Assembly: GCA_910577525.1 (NCBI GenBank)
Contig: CAJTLI010000055.1
Span: 1-11,408, forward strand
DNA length: 11,408 bases
Direction of reading: 5' to 3'
Source of the DNA: an uncultured Oscillospiraceae bacterium
Lineage (GTDB): Bacteria > Bacillota > Clostridia > Oscillospirales > Oscillospiraceae
Shown here: piece by piece, positions 5,232 through 11,408 of the stretch
Layout: every line of letters starts with the position of its first letter
Position numbering within the stretch: the first letter of the stretch is position 1
Notes under the pieces: model-generated
Database searches by the model: none
Seen by the model: the letters and a program-made list of their open reading frames with translations, nothing else
What the model was told of the DNA's origin: nothing
Made by a program: the position numbers and the translations under genes

Positions 5232-5656
5232 GTATTTTCCCCATCATCTCTCCGCCGGACATCGGCGGCGGAGAGGCCCAGGCTCTGCCCCTGTACCGGG
5301 AGACGGCCTGGGATTTTGAGCGCGACGTGCCCGTCTTCCGGGGCGGCGAGCCGGTGGAGGTCACGGGCAAGGAGGCGCTGAAGGTGTGGATCTGGCGGGC
5401 GCTGCGCACGCCCAGATACAAGTACGAGATCTACACCTGGGCCCATGGCTCGGAATTTGAAAACCTGCTGGGCCAGGCGTGCAGCGACAGCGTCAAGACC
5501 GCCGAGGCCCCCCGATACCTGCGGGAGTGCCTGCTGGTCAACCCATATATCACGGCGGTAAGAAATATCAGCGTCACCTTTGAGGACGCGCGGCTGACTG
5601 TGAGCGGAACCGCCGCCACCGTCTACGGGGAGGTGAATTTCGATGCCATTGTTTGA
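5228..5656 (+). CDS. XkdS-like baseplate wedge protein (DUF2634, gp25-like)
   Basis: The product has 142 aa, normal for the family. It starts inside the preceding stop (ATGA). The segment at residues 50-82 (ALKVWIWRALRTPRYKYEIY, then WAHGSEFENLLG) and LLVNPYITAVRNISVTF at 102-118 are typical of DUF2634/XkdS, the gp25/lysozyme-like baseplate family of contractile tails. It is expected to sit in the baseplate wedge where sheath and baseplate J meet. It overlaps the baseplate J gene by 14 bases in another frame, the usual arrangement. Confidence 0.85.
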   Translation: MSIFPIISPPDIGGGEAQALPLYRETAWDFERDVPVFRGGEPVEVTGKEALKVWIWRALRTPRYKYEIYTWAHGSEFENLLGQACSDSVKTAEAPRYLRECLLVNPYITAVRNISVTFEDARLTVSGTAATVYGEVNFDAIV

Positions 5657-6701
5657 AAACGTGACGCCGGAGGTCATTCTGGAGCGGGTTCTCAGCCGGA
5701 TGGACACGGAGCTTCAGACCCGGGAGGGGTCCTACGCCTACGACCAGGCCGCGCCCATCTCCTTTGAGATCTGGCGGGTGCTGATGACCCTGGACGAGCT
5801 GGTGGAGGCCTTCTACGTCAGCGAGAACAGCGGGCCGTATCTGGACGCCCACGCCCGGCTGTTCGCCATGAGCCGCCGGGAGGGAACCAGGGCGGCGGCA
5901 CGGATGACCTTCCTGGGCAGGGACGGCACGGTGGTGCCCGCCGGGAGCCTGTTCTACGCCGCCGGGGGGCTGGAATTCCAGCTGGCGGAGGACGTGACGC
6001 TGAAGGAAGGCGCGGGAACCGGGTCCCTGCTGGCCTCCGGGGTGGGGGCGAAATACAACGTCCCCGCCGGGGCCATCGATCAGGCCGGGCGCACCATCGC
6101 CGGGCTGGAGGGTTTCTCCAACGAGGAGGCCCAGGGGGGCGCGGACCCGGAGTCCGACGCCGACCTGTTCGCCCGGCTGGAGGAGAAGCGCAAACGGCCC
6201 CCCACCAGCGGCAACGAGGCCCACTACCGGGAGTGGGCGCTGAGCGTCAACGGGGTGGGGGCCGTGCGGGTGACGCCGCTGTGGAAGGGGCCGGGGACGG
6301 TGCTGGTGCTTATCGCGGGCTATGACCGCCGTCCGGTGGACGGCGCCATCACCGCCGCCTGCGCCCAGTACATCCAGACCCAGCGGCCCGTGGGCGCGGA
6401 CGTCACCGTGGCCTCCGCCCAGGCCGTGGAGGTGGGGGTAAGCGCCCGGGTGGTACTGGAACCCGGCACGGCCCTGACCGCCGTGGAAACGGCCTTTACG
6501 GCCCTGCTGGACGGGTATCTGGCGGACGCCGCCTTCGAGGAATTCACCGTCTACCACCACCGGGTGGGGGCGCTGCTGATGAGCGTGGAGGGGGTGCTGG
6601 ACTATGAGGACCTCGCCCTCAACGGAGGCGGGGACAACCTGGCGCTGGACTCCAACCAGGTGCCCGTCCGGGGAAAGGTGGTGCTGACATGCGCAGGCTG
6701 A
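5643..6701 (+). CDS. Baseplate J-like protein (XkdT-like)
   Basis: The product has 352 aa, the normal length. ATG 5643 follows GGGGAGGTGAA within the end of the XkdS-like gene. The N-terminal helix region (residues 7-20 and 28-58) is followed by the beta-domain with VVPAGSLFYAAGGLEFQ near 97-113. The family's strongest signature comes next: GGADPESDADLFARLE near 165-180, PPTSGNEAHYREWA (186-199) and NGVGAVRVTPLW (203-214). Baseplate J (gp6/gpJ) forms the wedge ring and is a marker of contractile tails. The gene ends 13 bases inside the XkdU-like gene. Confidence 0.92.
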   Translation: MPLFENVTPEVILERVLSRMDTELQTREGSYAYDQAAPISFEIWRVLMTLDELVEAFYVSENSGPYLDAHARLFAMSRREGTRAAARMTFLGRDGTVVPAGSLFYAAGGLEFQLAEDVTLKEGAGTGSLLASGVGAKYNVPAGAIDQAGRTIAGLEGFSNEEAQGGADPESDADLFARLEEKRKRPPTSGNEAHYREWALSVNGVGAVRVTPLWKGPGTVLVLIAGYDRRPVDGAITAACAQYIQTQRPVGADVTVASAQAVEVGVSARVVLEPGTALTAVETAFTALLDGYLADAAFEEFTVYHHRVGALLMSVEGVLDYEDLALNGGGDNLALDSNQVPVRGKVVLTCAG

Positions 6702-7312
6702 TGGACTATCTGCCGGAAAACTATCCGGCCAGCCGGGAGACCGCGGCGTTTCAGGAGGCGCTTCAGCCGGAGGCCGACGCCCTCTGGGCGGCCAGGGACG
6801 GCCTGCTGGCCCAGCTGGACCCCTACACCGCCGCCTGGGGGCTGGATTACTGGGAGAGGGCCCTGGGCATCGCCAACGCGGGCCATCTGGGGCTGGAGCT
6901 GCGGCGCAGGCAGATCGCGGCAAAGCTTCAGGGGCGGGCCGCCACCACCCCTCAGGTGGTAAAGGACACGGCGGAGACCCTTCTGGGGGTTCCGGTGACG
7001 GTGATTGAGCGGTTCGGGGAGTACCTGGTGGAGGTATGGGCGGAGGCCGGCGGGAAGCTGCCCGCCGGGACAATTCAGTTGAAGGGACGGCTGCGGGAGC
7101 TCATGCCCGCCCACCTGGACTGGCAGGTGGTGATCCCCACGCTGCTGTCCACCCCCACCCTGGCCGCGCTGGGCCCCCGAATGGCCACCGCCGCGCCGCC
7201 CATGCACCGGCCCCGGCCGGAGCCGGGACGGCTGACCGCCCGGGCCGCGCTGGGGACGCGGTACAGCCGGGCAAGCCCGCCCATGGCGGCGGGAAATGCC
7301 CCCCTGGGGTAA
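6689..7312 (+). CDS. XkdU/YmfQ-like baseplate protein (DUF2313)
   Basis: The product has 207 aa. ATG 6689 overlaps the end of baseplate J. The opening MDYLPENYPASRE, the DYWERALGI segment near 53-61, the RRRQIAAKLQGRAATTP helix-turn and the LLGVPVTVIERFGEYLVEV stretch are the expected DUF2313 pattern. The family is related to Mu gp48/YmfQ, which connects the baseplate to the tail fibres. From about residue 155 the protein changes to a Pro/Ala/Arg-rich low-complexity tail (for example MHRPRPEPGRL). Such tails are common and variable in this family and may join the fibre gene products. The tail fibre genes follow directly. Confidence 0.85.
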   Translation: MRRLMDYLPENYPASRETAAFQEALQPEADALWAARDGLLAQLDPYTAAWGLDYWERALGIANAGHLGLELRRRQIAAKLQGRAATTPQVVKDTAETLLGVPVTVIERFGEYLVEVWAEAGGKLPAGTIQLKGRLRELMPAHLDWQVVIPTLLSTPTLAALGPRMATAAPPMHRPRPEPGRLTARAALGTRYSRASPPMAAGNAPLG

Positions 7313-7350
7313 AATTTCGGGGCGTTGCCCCCATACAAGAGGTGATAATT

Positions 7351-8028
7351 TTGGGCTACTGCGTATACATGACAAGGGCCGGGTACGCCCTCCAGGCCAA
7401 GCTGTTCGCCGAGGGCGGCGATCTGAAGATCACCCGGGTGGAGGTGGGCTCCGGTGTGCTGCCCCAGGACGCGGACTGGCGGACGCTGGCGGGGCTGGTC
7501 CGGTCCCGGGCCAGGGCAACCTCCACCGCGCCCCTGCGAAAGGACTGCACCGTCAGCCTGGAGATCGAGTACCGCTCCGACCTGGACGCCGGGATTGAGG
7601 AGCCCTTCCCCATCAACGAGTTCGGCCTGTGGGCCGTGGGGGCGGAGGGCAAGGAGGCGCTGATCCTCTACGGGGACCTGAGCGACTGCCCGGACACCGC
7701 CGTGCCCCTGCAATACGGCGGGTGCGTGCGGCGCTACCCGGTGCTGCTGGAGATGGGGCCGGAGGCTAACGCCCGGCTGGACTACCCGGCGGGGGCCTGG
7801 GCCACCCACGACGAGCTGGCCGGGGCCATCGCCGCCCACAGCGGGGACGGGGAGGCCCACCCGGACCTGCGGGGGCTGTACGCCGGGCTGAACGCCCGGA
7901 TCTCCCTGCTGGAGCTGATGTACGCCACCCAGGTGTCCGGCAACCCGTTCACCGTGACCTTCGAGAGCCTGACGGGGCTGGCGTGCGCCGGGGTGTGGAA
8001 CCAGCCCCTGGCCCGGCTGGAATTTTAG
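7351..8028 (+). CDS. Tail fibre/collar N-terminal protein
   Basis: I place the start at TTG 7351 because AGAGGTGA lies five bases upstream. ATG 7369 is the alternative but would be about 23 bases from that site. TTG gives 225 aa. The opening MTRAGYALQAKLFAEGGDLKITRVEVGSG (counted from ATG 7369) is the typical beta start of tail fibre/tail-collar N-terminal domains that attach to the baseplate. Near residues 165-180 a HPDLRGLYAGLNARI segment resembles the AHPDL repeats of phage side-tail fibres. The protein ends NPFTVTFESLTGL, then a short GVWNQ closing. No receptor-binding lectin domain is seen, so the long fibre encoded next may supply adhesion. Confidence 0.75.
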   Translation: MGYCVYMTRAGYALQAKLFAEGGDLKITRVEVGSGVLPQDADWRTLAGLVRSRARATSTAPLRKDCTVSLEIEYRSDLDAGIEEPFPINEFGLWAVGAEGKEALILYGDLSDCPDTAVPLQYGGCVRRYPVLLEMGPEANARLDYPAGAWATHDELAGAIAAHSGDGEAHPDLRGLYAGLNARISLLELMYATQVSGNPFTVTFESLTGLACAGVWNQPLARLEF

Positions 8029-8043
8029 GGGAGGCGAGAGAAT

Positions 8044-9885
8044 ATGGCTTATGTGAAATTGGGCGCGATGGCGGAGGGCAGCATTGTCAAACTGAACGAG
8101 GACGGCGCGCCGGTGGAGTTCTATGTGGCCAAGCAGGACTATGCGCCGGAGCTGAACGGCACGGGACGGGTGCTGTTGGTGAGGAAACGCAGCGACGGAG
8201 AGTATCGGAAGTTTCATAGCGTCAAATATGCTTTATTCGGCGACAGTGACATCGACGTATGGTTTAACGGCGAATATAAAAGCCGTCTGGACCTTGATAT
8301 CCAGACCGCCATGGGAAGCACCAAATTTTACTGCGCTGTTGGCAACGACTCAATCAGTGTTTTGGAGCGGCCCGTATTTACGCTGTCCTGTGTAGAGCTT
8401 GGTGTGACCGCTTCATGGTGTACGACTGGCGATGGTACGAAGTTGGAAACGGCTGATATTCTTTTGCCCCCACATCCCGACGATCCCAGCATCAATCGTA
8501 ACTATTGGACTCGTACTCACAGTAACCGCGGATATTCCGTTTCTTTGGGCGTCATTAACCCAAGCGCTTCCGGCATATCAGAATACACCTACTACGCCAA
8601 TGAGGCGTATTCCGATATGGCGATGGGTTTATATCTTCCCTGCTACATGCTCCCTGCCACGCTCTCTGTTGGCAAGGACGGCACCGTGGTCACCAACACA
8701 GAGCCCACCGCCCCCTCCTCCATCACCATCCCGCCCCAGATCAACGGCGGCAGCACCATCACCGTGGAGTGGGGCCCGGCCTCCGACGAGGAGGACAACC
8801 TGGAGGGCTACAAGGTGGAGCGCAGCGTGGACGGCGGCTCGTCCTGGACCCAGATCTACCAGGGGTCCGCCCGCAGCACCGCCAACCTGGTGCCCTTCGG
8901 GACCCAGAGCGTCATGTACCGGGTGAAAGCCTACGACACCGAAGGGCTGGAGTCCGGCTGGAAGACCAGCGGGCAGGTCACGGTCATCAACAACACCGCC
9001 CCCACCGCGCCGGAAAGCATCACCGTGCCCGAGGCCGTCCAGGGAGGACAGCCGCTGGCGGTGTCCTGGGGGGCGTCCTCCGACGGGGAGAACAACCTGT
9101 TCGGCTACAGCCTGGAGCGGCAGGTGGACGGCGGGGCCTGGGCCGTCATTTACAGCGGCAATGAGCTGTCCTTCTCCGACACCATCACCAAGGGCTGGCA
9201 GACCGTGGCCTACCGGGTGCGGGCCTTCGATGAATACAACGCCTACAGCGGCTACGCCGCCTCCGAGACCCGAGAGGTCAACAACAACACGCCCCCCGTC
9301 ATCACCTGCGAATACCCCGCCAACACCCCCCTGGGGGTGAAAAACGAGGGCTTTGAAATCCCCTACTCCGTAGACGACGAGGAGGGGGACGAGGTGGCCG
9401 TCACCGAGTCAGTGGACGGCACGGCCTGGCGGACCTTCACCGCCGCGCTGGGCGAGAGCAACATCTTTTCGCTGATGGGCACGGACTTCATGCGGGTGCT
9501 CAACGGGCGGCACACCCTGGACATCGCCGCCCACGACGGAAAGGCGGAGGCGGTGCACAGCCTGACCTTCACCAAGTCCGTCACCAGCGCCTCCGTCACC
9601 TTGACCGGGCCCATGGAGGCGGACGGCCCGATCACCATGTGCGCCCTGTCGGTGTCCGGGTCCATCCCGGCGGACGCGGAATTTGCCGTGGAGGCCGCAA
9701 ACAACGCCCTGGACGCCGTGCCGGTGTGGGAGGACTGCACCGCCGCCGTAAAGCTGGGCGTCAACCACATCTTCGCCAACCAGACCGCCGCCAACGGCTT
9801 CGCCTTCAATTTCCGGGTGCGCGTGAGCCGGGGGGAGAGCGGCAAGGGGGGCTACATCACTTCGGTTCAGGGAGGGTTCCAATAA
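8044..9885 (+). CDS. Large tail fibre/adhesin with DUF6273-like head and FN3 domains
   Basis: The product has 613 aa; GGGGAGG is well placed before ATG 8044. Residues about 8-217 resemble the DUF6273-type domain found at the start of many Clostridia phage fibre proteins: a GSIVKLNEDG opening, a VWFNGEYKSRLD motif near 72-83 and a LPCYMLPATLSVGKDGTVV closing. Two fibronectin type III-like repeats follow (about 220-316 and 318-413), each with a VEWG/VSWG strand, a NLxGYxxERxVDGG segment and a YRVxAxD ending. A third Ig-like domain spans about 416-510, and a beta-rich C-terminal domain ends the protein. This composition suits a tail fibre or tip adhesin that contacts sugars or host surface. Codon use in 8200-8680 is unlike the rest. 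I see no reverse transcriptase in the window, so I do not call it a retroelement target. Confidence 0.75.
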   Translation: MAYVKLGAMAEGSIVKLNEDGAPVEFYVAKQDYAPELNGTGRVLLVRKRSDGEYRKFHSVKYALFGDSDIDVWFNGEYKSRLDLDIQTAMGSTKFYCAVGNDSISVLERPVFTLSCVELGVTASWCTTGDGTKLETADILLPPHPDDPSINRNYWTRTHSNRGYSVSLGVINPSASGISEYTYYANEAYSDMAMGLYLPCYMLPATLSVGKDGTVVTNTEPTAPSSITIPPQINGGSTITVEWGPASDEEDNLEGYKVERSVDGGSSWTQIYQGSARSTANLVPFGTQSVMYRVKAYDTEGLESGWKTSGQVTVINNTAPTAPESITVPEAVQGGQPLAVSWGASSDGENNLFGYSLERQVDGGAWAVIYSGNELSFSDTITKGWQTVAYRVRAFDEYNAYSGYAASETREVNNNTPPVITCEYPANTPLGVKNEGFEIPYSVDDEEGDEVAVTESVDGTAWRTFTAALGESNIFSLMGTDFMRVLNGRHTLDIAAHDGKAEAVHSLTFTKSVTSASVTLTGPMEADGPITMCALSVSGSIPADAEFAVEAANNALDAVPVWEDCTAAVKLGVNHIFANQTAANGFAFNFRVRVSRGESGKGGYITSVQGGFQ

Positions 9886-10379
9886 TGGGAGTGAATATTA
9901 TCCGCACGGACAGCGTGCGAGACCTGAAATTGCAGAGCAGCGGCGTCACGCCGCCCCGGGACTGGGGGGACGCGGAGCAGGTTCGGGCGGCCAAGCTCCA
10001 GGAGATCGGGCTGGCCTGCACCGCCGCCATCTACGCCGGGATCGAGGTGGAAGACGCCCACTACAGCCTGACGGAGCACGACCAGACGGAGCTGATGGCT
10101 CAGAACGCCGCCATTGCGGCGGGGGCGCAGGCCGTCCCGTACCACGCCGACGGCCAGCTGTGCCGGATGTATCCGGCGGAGGAGTTTGCCGCCCTGGCCC
10201 AGGCGGCCACGGCCCACGTGTTCTATCACCGGACCTACTGCAACCATCTCAACGCCTGGGTCCGCCAGGCGGAGCTGCCGGAGCTGGCGGGCATCGCCTA
10301 CGGGGCGGAGCTGCCGGAGGACCTGGCGGAGCATATGGCAGGGGTTTTGAGCGCGGCGGGAGGTGCTGATGATGCGTAA
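9885..10379 (+). CDS. DUF4376-like small phage protein
   Basis: The product has 164 aa. ATG 9885 shares its A with the stop of the fibre gene (TAATG), and GGGAGGG is seven to eight bases upstream. The central part has the features of DUF4376-like proteins that follow fibre genes: a C-rich helical region (IGLACTAAIYAGIEV, 41-55), HYSLTEHDQTEL (59-70), VPYHADGQLCR (84-94) and FYHRTYCNHLNAWV (113-126). It may be a chaperone or an attachment factor for the fibre, which is inference from position. Conserved His, Cys and Tyr residues would be good sites to inspect. It ends eight bases inside the next gene. Confidence 0.75.
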   Translation: MGVNIIRTDSVRDLKLQSSGVTPPRDWGDAEQVRAAKLQEIGLACTAAIYAGIEVEDAHYSLTEHDQTELMAQNAAIAAGAQAVPYHADGQLCRMYPAEEFAALAQAATAHVFYHRTYCNHLNAWVRQAELPELAGIAYGAELPEDLAEHMAGVLSAAGGADDA

Positions 10380-10908
10380 AAAGGGGCCCCCGCAAAGCCG
10401 TCCTTTGGCTTTGTGGGGAGAGGAGGGGCAAGGAAGTGAGCGCAGTTTTCGCCAAAGGCGGAAACGGAGCCGAACGGACTTTGCCCCGACGATGTGTAAC
10501 TGGCAGGGGCATGTAATCCGCTGGCTGTGCGGCGGGCTGCTGTACGGCTTGCTGGAGACGTTCTGGCGGGGGCATACTCACTGGACCATGATGGCGCTGG
10601 CGGCGGCGCTGTGTGTGCCCCTGGACCTGGCCAACGAGCGTTTTCCCTGGGCGTTGCCCCTGTGGATGCAAGCGGTGCTGGGCGGGCTGGTCATTACCGC
10701 CGGGGAACTGCTGGCGGGGCTGGTGCTCAACCTCTGGCTGGGGCTGGGCATCTGGGACTACTCCGGACAGTGGGGGAACCTGTGGGGACAAATCTGCCCG
10801 CTGTACACGGCGCTGTGGTGCCTGCTGGCGGGGCCGGTAATCGTGGGCTTTGACTGGCTGGATTACTGGCTTTGCGGCGGGGAGAGACCGCGATACCGGC
10901 TGTTTTAA
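10372..10908 (+). CDS. CmpB-type polytopic membrane protein near the lysis genes
   Basis: The chosen start ATG 10372 gives 178 aa, with GGGAGG (10358-10363) eight bases away. ATG 10369 (five bases) and GTG 10363 are alternatives, and ATG 10492 gives the conserved domain only (138 aa). From residue about 41 it matches the 'putative ABC-transporter type IV' (CmpB, PF06541) pattern. That pattern has WRGHTHWTMM near 65-74, LPLWMQAVLGGLVITAGELLAGLVLNLWLGLGIWDYS and a final DWLDYWLCGGERP, with about four hydrophobic helices. These proteins are common in Clostridia prophages just before holins; no transport role is shown. Residues 1-40 are odd: strongly basic, of low similarity to the family, and encoded by two palindromic DNA segments. 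Confidence 0.7.
   Translation: MRKKGPPQSRPLALWGEEGQGSERSFRQRRKRSRTDFAPTMCNWQGHVIRWLCGGLLYGLLETFWRGHTHWTMMALAAALCVPLDLANERFPWALPLWMQAVLGGLVITAGELLAGLVLNLWLGLGIWDYSGQWGNLWGQICPLYTALWCLLAGPVIVGFDWLDYWLCGGERPRYRLF
10388..10487 (+). repeat. Paired palindromic element inside a reading frame
   Basis: Two strong hairpins lie side by side. The first pairs 10388-10399 with 10407-10418, 12 bp with one G-U and a 7-base loop. The second is closed by GGGGCAA (10425-10431) with TTGCCCC (10481-10487). Inside it, 10445-10453 pairs with 10457-10465 around AAA, 9 bp with one G-U. Such tandem hairpins resemble dispersed palindromic (REP/BIME-like) elements. Here they lie in frame at the start of the CmpB-type gene. 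Only one copy is in the window. Confidence 0.6.
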
Positions 10909-10928
10909 CAAAAGAGGAGGCTTTACAA

Positions 10929-11405
10929 ATGGAAAAGACAATCAATCAGATCAAGGCGGCGGTGGTGGCCGCGCTGGGGGTGCTCACGGGGCTGTGGGGT
11001 TGGCTGGGCTGGCTGGCGGTGGGCTGGATCGTGTCCATGGCGCTGGACTACCTCACCGGGTCCATGGCGGCGGCCAAGGTAGGGCAGTGGTCCAGCGCCA
11101 AGGCCCGGGAGGGCATCTGGCACAAGTGCGGAATGATCGTGGTGGTGCTGGTGGCCGCCGGGGCGGACCTGCTGATCTGCCTGGTGCTGGAGAACCTGCC
11201 GCTGGTGGCCCTGCCCTTTGAGTACGCGGGGCTGGTGTGCCCGGTGGTGCTGGTGTGGTACATCGTGACGGAGCTGGGCAGCATGGCGGAGAACGCGGCT
11301 GATATGGGTGCGCCGGTGCCGAAATGGCTCACTAAGCTGCTGGCGGCGGGGAAGAACGCCGTGGACAGCGCCGGGGAACAGCTGGGCGGGGACGAACATG
11401 AGTAA
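10929..11405 (+). CDS. Phage holin family protein
   Basis: The product has 158 aa. AGAGGAGG (10913-10920) lies eight bases before ATG 10929. Residues about 12-37 are hydrophobic and end in a VSMALDYLTGSMAAAK motif (35-50), the hallmark of the phage holin family (PF05105, TIGR01593 type). Further membrane segments lie near 67-88 and 92-114. The ending WYIVTELGSMAENAADMGAP, then VPKWLTKLLAAG, is typical of the family and is cytoplasmic and charged. A holin opens the membrane at the end of infection so that a lysin can reach the wall. It ends inside the next ATG (ATGAGTAA), so a coupled lysis gene should follow beyond the window. Confidence 0.88.
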   Translation: MEKTINQIKAAVVAALGVLTGLWGWLGWLAVGWIVSMALDYLTGSMAAAKVGQWSSAKAREGIWHKCGMIVVVLVAAGADLLICLVLENLPLVALPFEYAGLVCPVVLVWYIVTELGSMAENAADMGAPVPKWLTKLLAAGKNAVDSAGEQLGGDEHE

Positions 11406-11408
11406 CGC
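11398..11408 (+). CDS. Start of the next gene, probably lysis enzyme (partial)
   Basis: ATG 11398 overlaps the holin stop (ATGAGTAA) and leaves only about three codons (MSN) in the window. A GGCGGGG stretch is a plausible ribosome site. An amidase or other endolysin is the usual gene after this holin family, but the sequence seen does not show which. Confidence 0.3.

Noticed and set aside
5574..7073. 499-aa minus-strand frame opposite baseplate J
   Set aside because: It is a shadow of two well-identified baseplate genes, Pro/Gly/Arg-rich, with no start signal.
7036..7350. Upstream extension of the tail fibre N-terminal gene to ATG 7036
   Set aside because: This part overlaps the XkdU-like gene in another frame. 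The good ribosome site is at 7338-7345, and the conserved domain starts after 7351.
8044..8690. Diversity-generating retroelement variable region in the fibre head
   Set aside because: No reverse transcriptase, template repeat or adenine-biased variable segment is visible in this window. Only the composition shift is supported.
9639..9884. Upstream extension of the DUF4376-like gene to ATG 9639
   Set aside because: It overlaps the end of the fibre gene as an Arg/Gly-rich shadow. ATG 9885 has a strong ribosome site and a start/stop overlap.

Overview
The window is part of a prophage, or of a phage-tail-like particle locus, in a high-GC member of the Clostridia. An Oscillospiraceae-like host (Flavonifractor/Intestinimonas/Oscillibacter type) is my inference from the GC-rich codon use, the strong AGGAGG-type ribosome binding sites and the families present. 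The plus-strand gene order matches the contractile-tail (PBSX/XkdP-to-XkdU type) baseplate operon. It runs from a tape measure protein (5' end missing) through a LysM baseplate protein (XkdP-like), baseplate hub (XkdQ-like), XkdR-like (DUF2577), XkdS-like (DUF2634/gp25-like), baseplate J (XkdT-like) and XkdU-like (DUF2313) to a tail-fibre N-terminal protein and a long fibre with fibronectin-type domains. A DUF4376-like protein, a CmpB-type membrane protein and a holin follow. A lysis enzyme probably begins at the extreme right edge.

The interest lies in what interrupts this operon. Between the tape measure and the LysM gene there is a complete reverse-strand unit: a promoter (TTGTTT, 17 bp, TATAAT), an AGGAGG site, a GTG-started 49-codon gene and an intrinsic terminator. 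It looks like a cargo (moron) gene with its own expression signals.

The 529 bp between the XkdQ-like and XkdR-like genes contain a second, stranger unit. Two perfect-consensus promoters (TTGACA, 17 bp, TATAAT) face each other. The forward one leads, through a structured leader that buries the Shine-Dalgarno, to a 31-residue hydrophobic peptide. The reverse one would make an antisense RNA of about 90 nt over its 3' end. The two transcripts converge on a 13-bp perfect hairpin, and the whole unit has nested inverted symmetry: outer 25-bp arms matching at 23 positions, the promoters, and inner leader arms. This is the architecture of a type I toxin-antitoxin system, and I do not recognise the peptide family.

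Other oddities are a pair of strong palindromes lying inside the reading frame of the CmpB-type gene, an AT-richer swapped-looking head domain in the large fibre protein, and about 63 bases of foreign composition at the left edge where the tape measure frame is closed.

The plus-strand tail genes are tightly packed, with ATGA or other short overlaps from XkdR to XkdU, and were probably co-transcribed. The two inserted units are the only sizeable non-tail segments.
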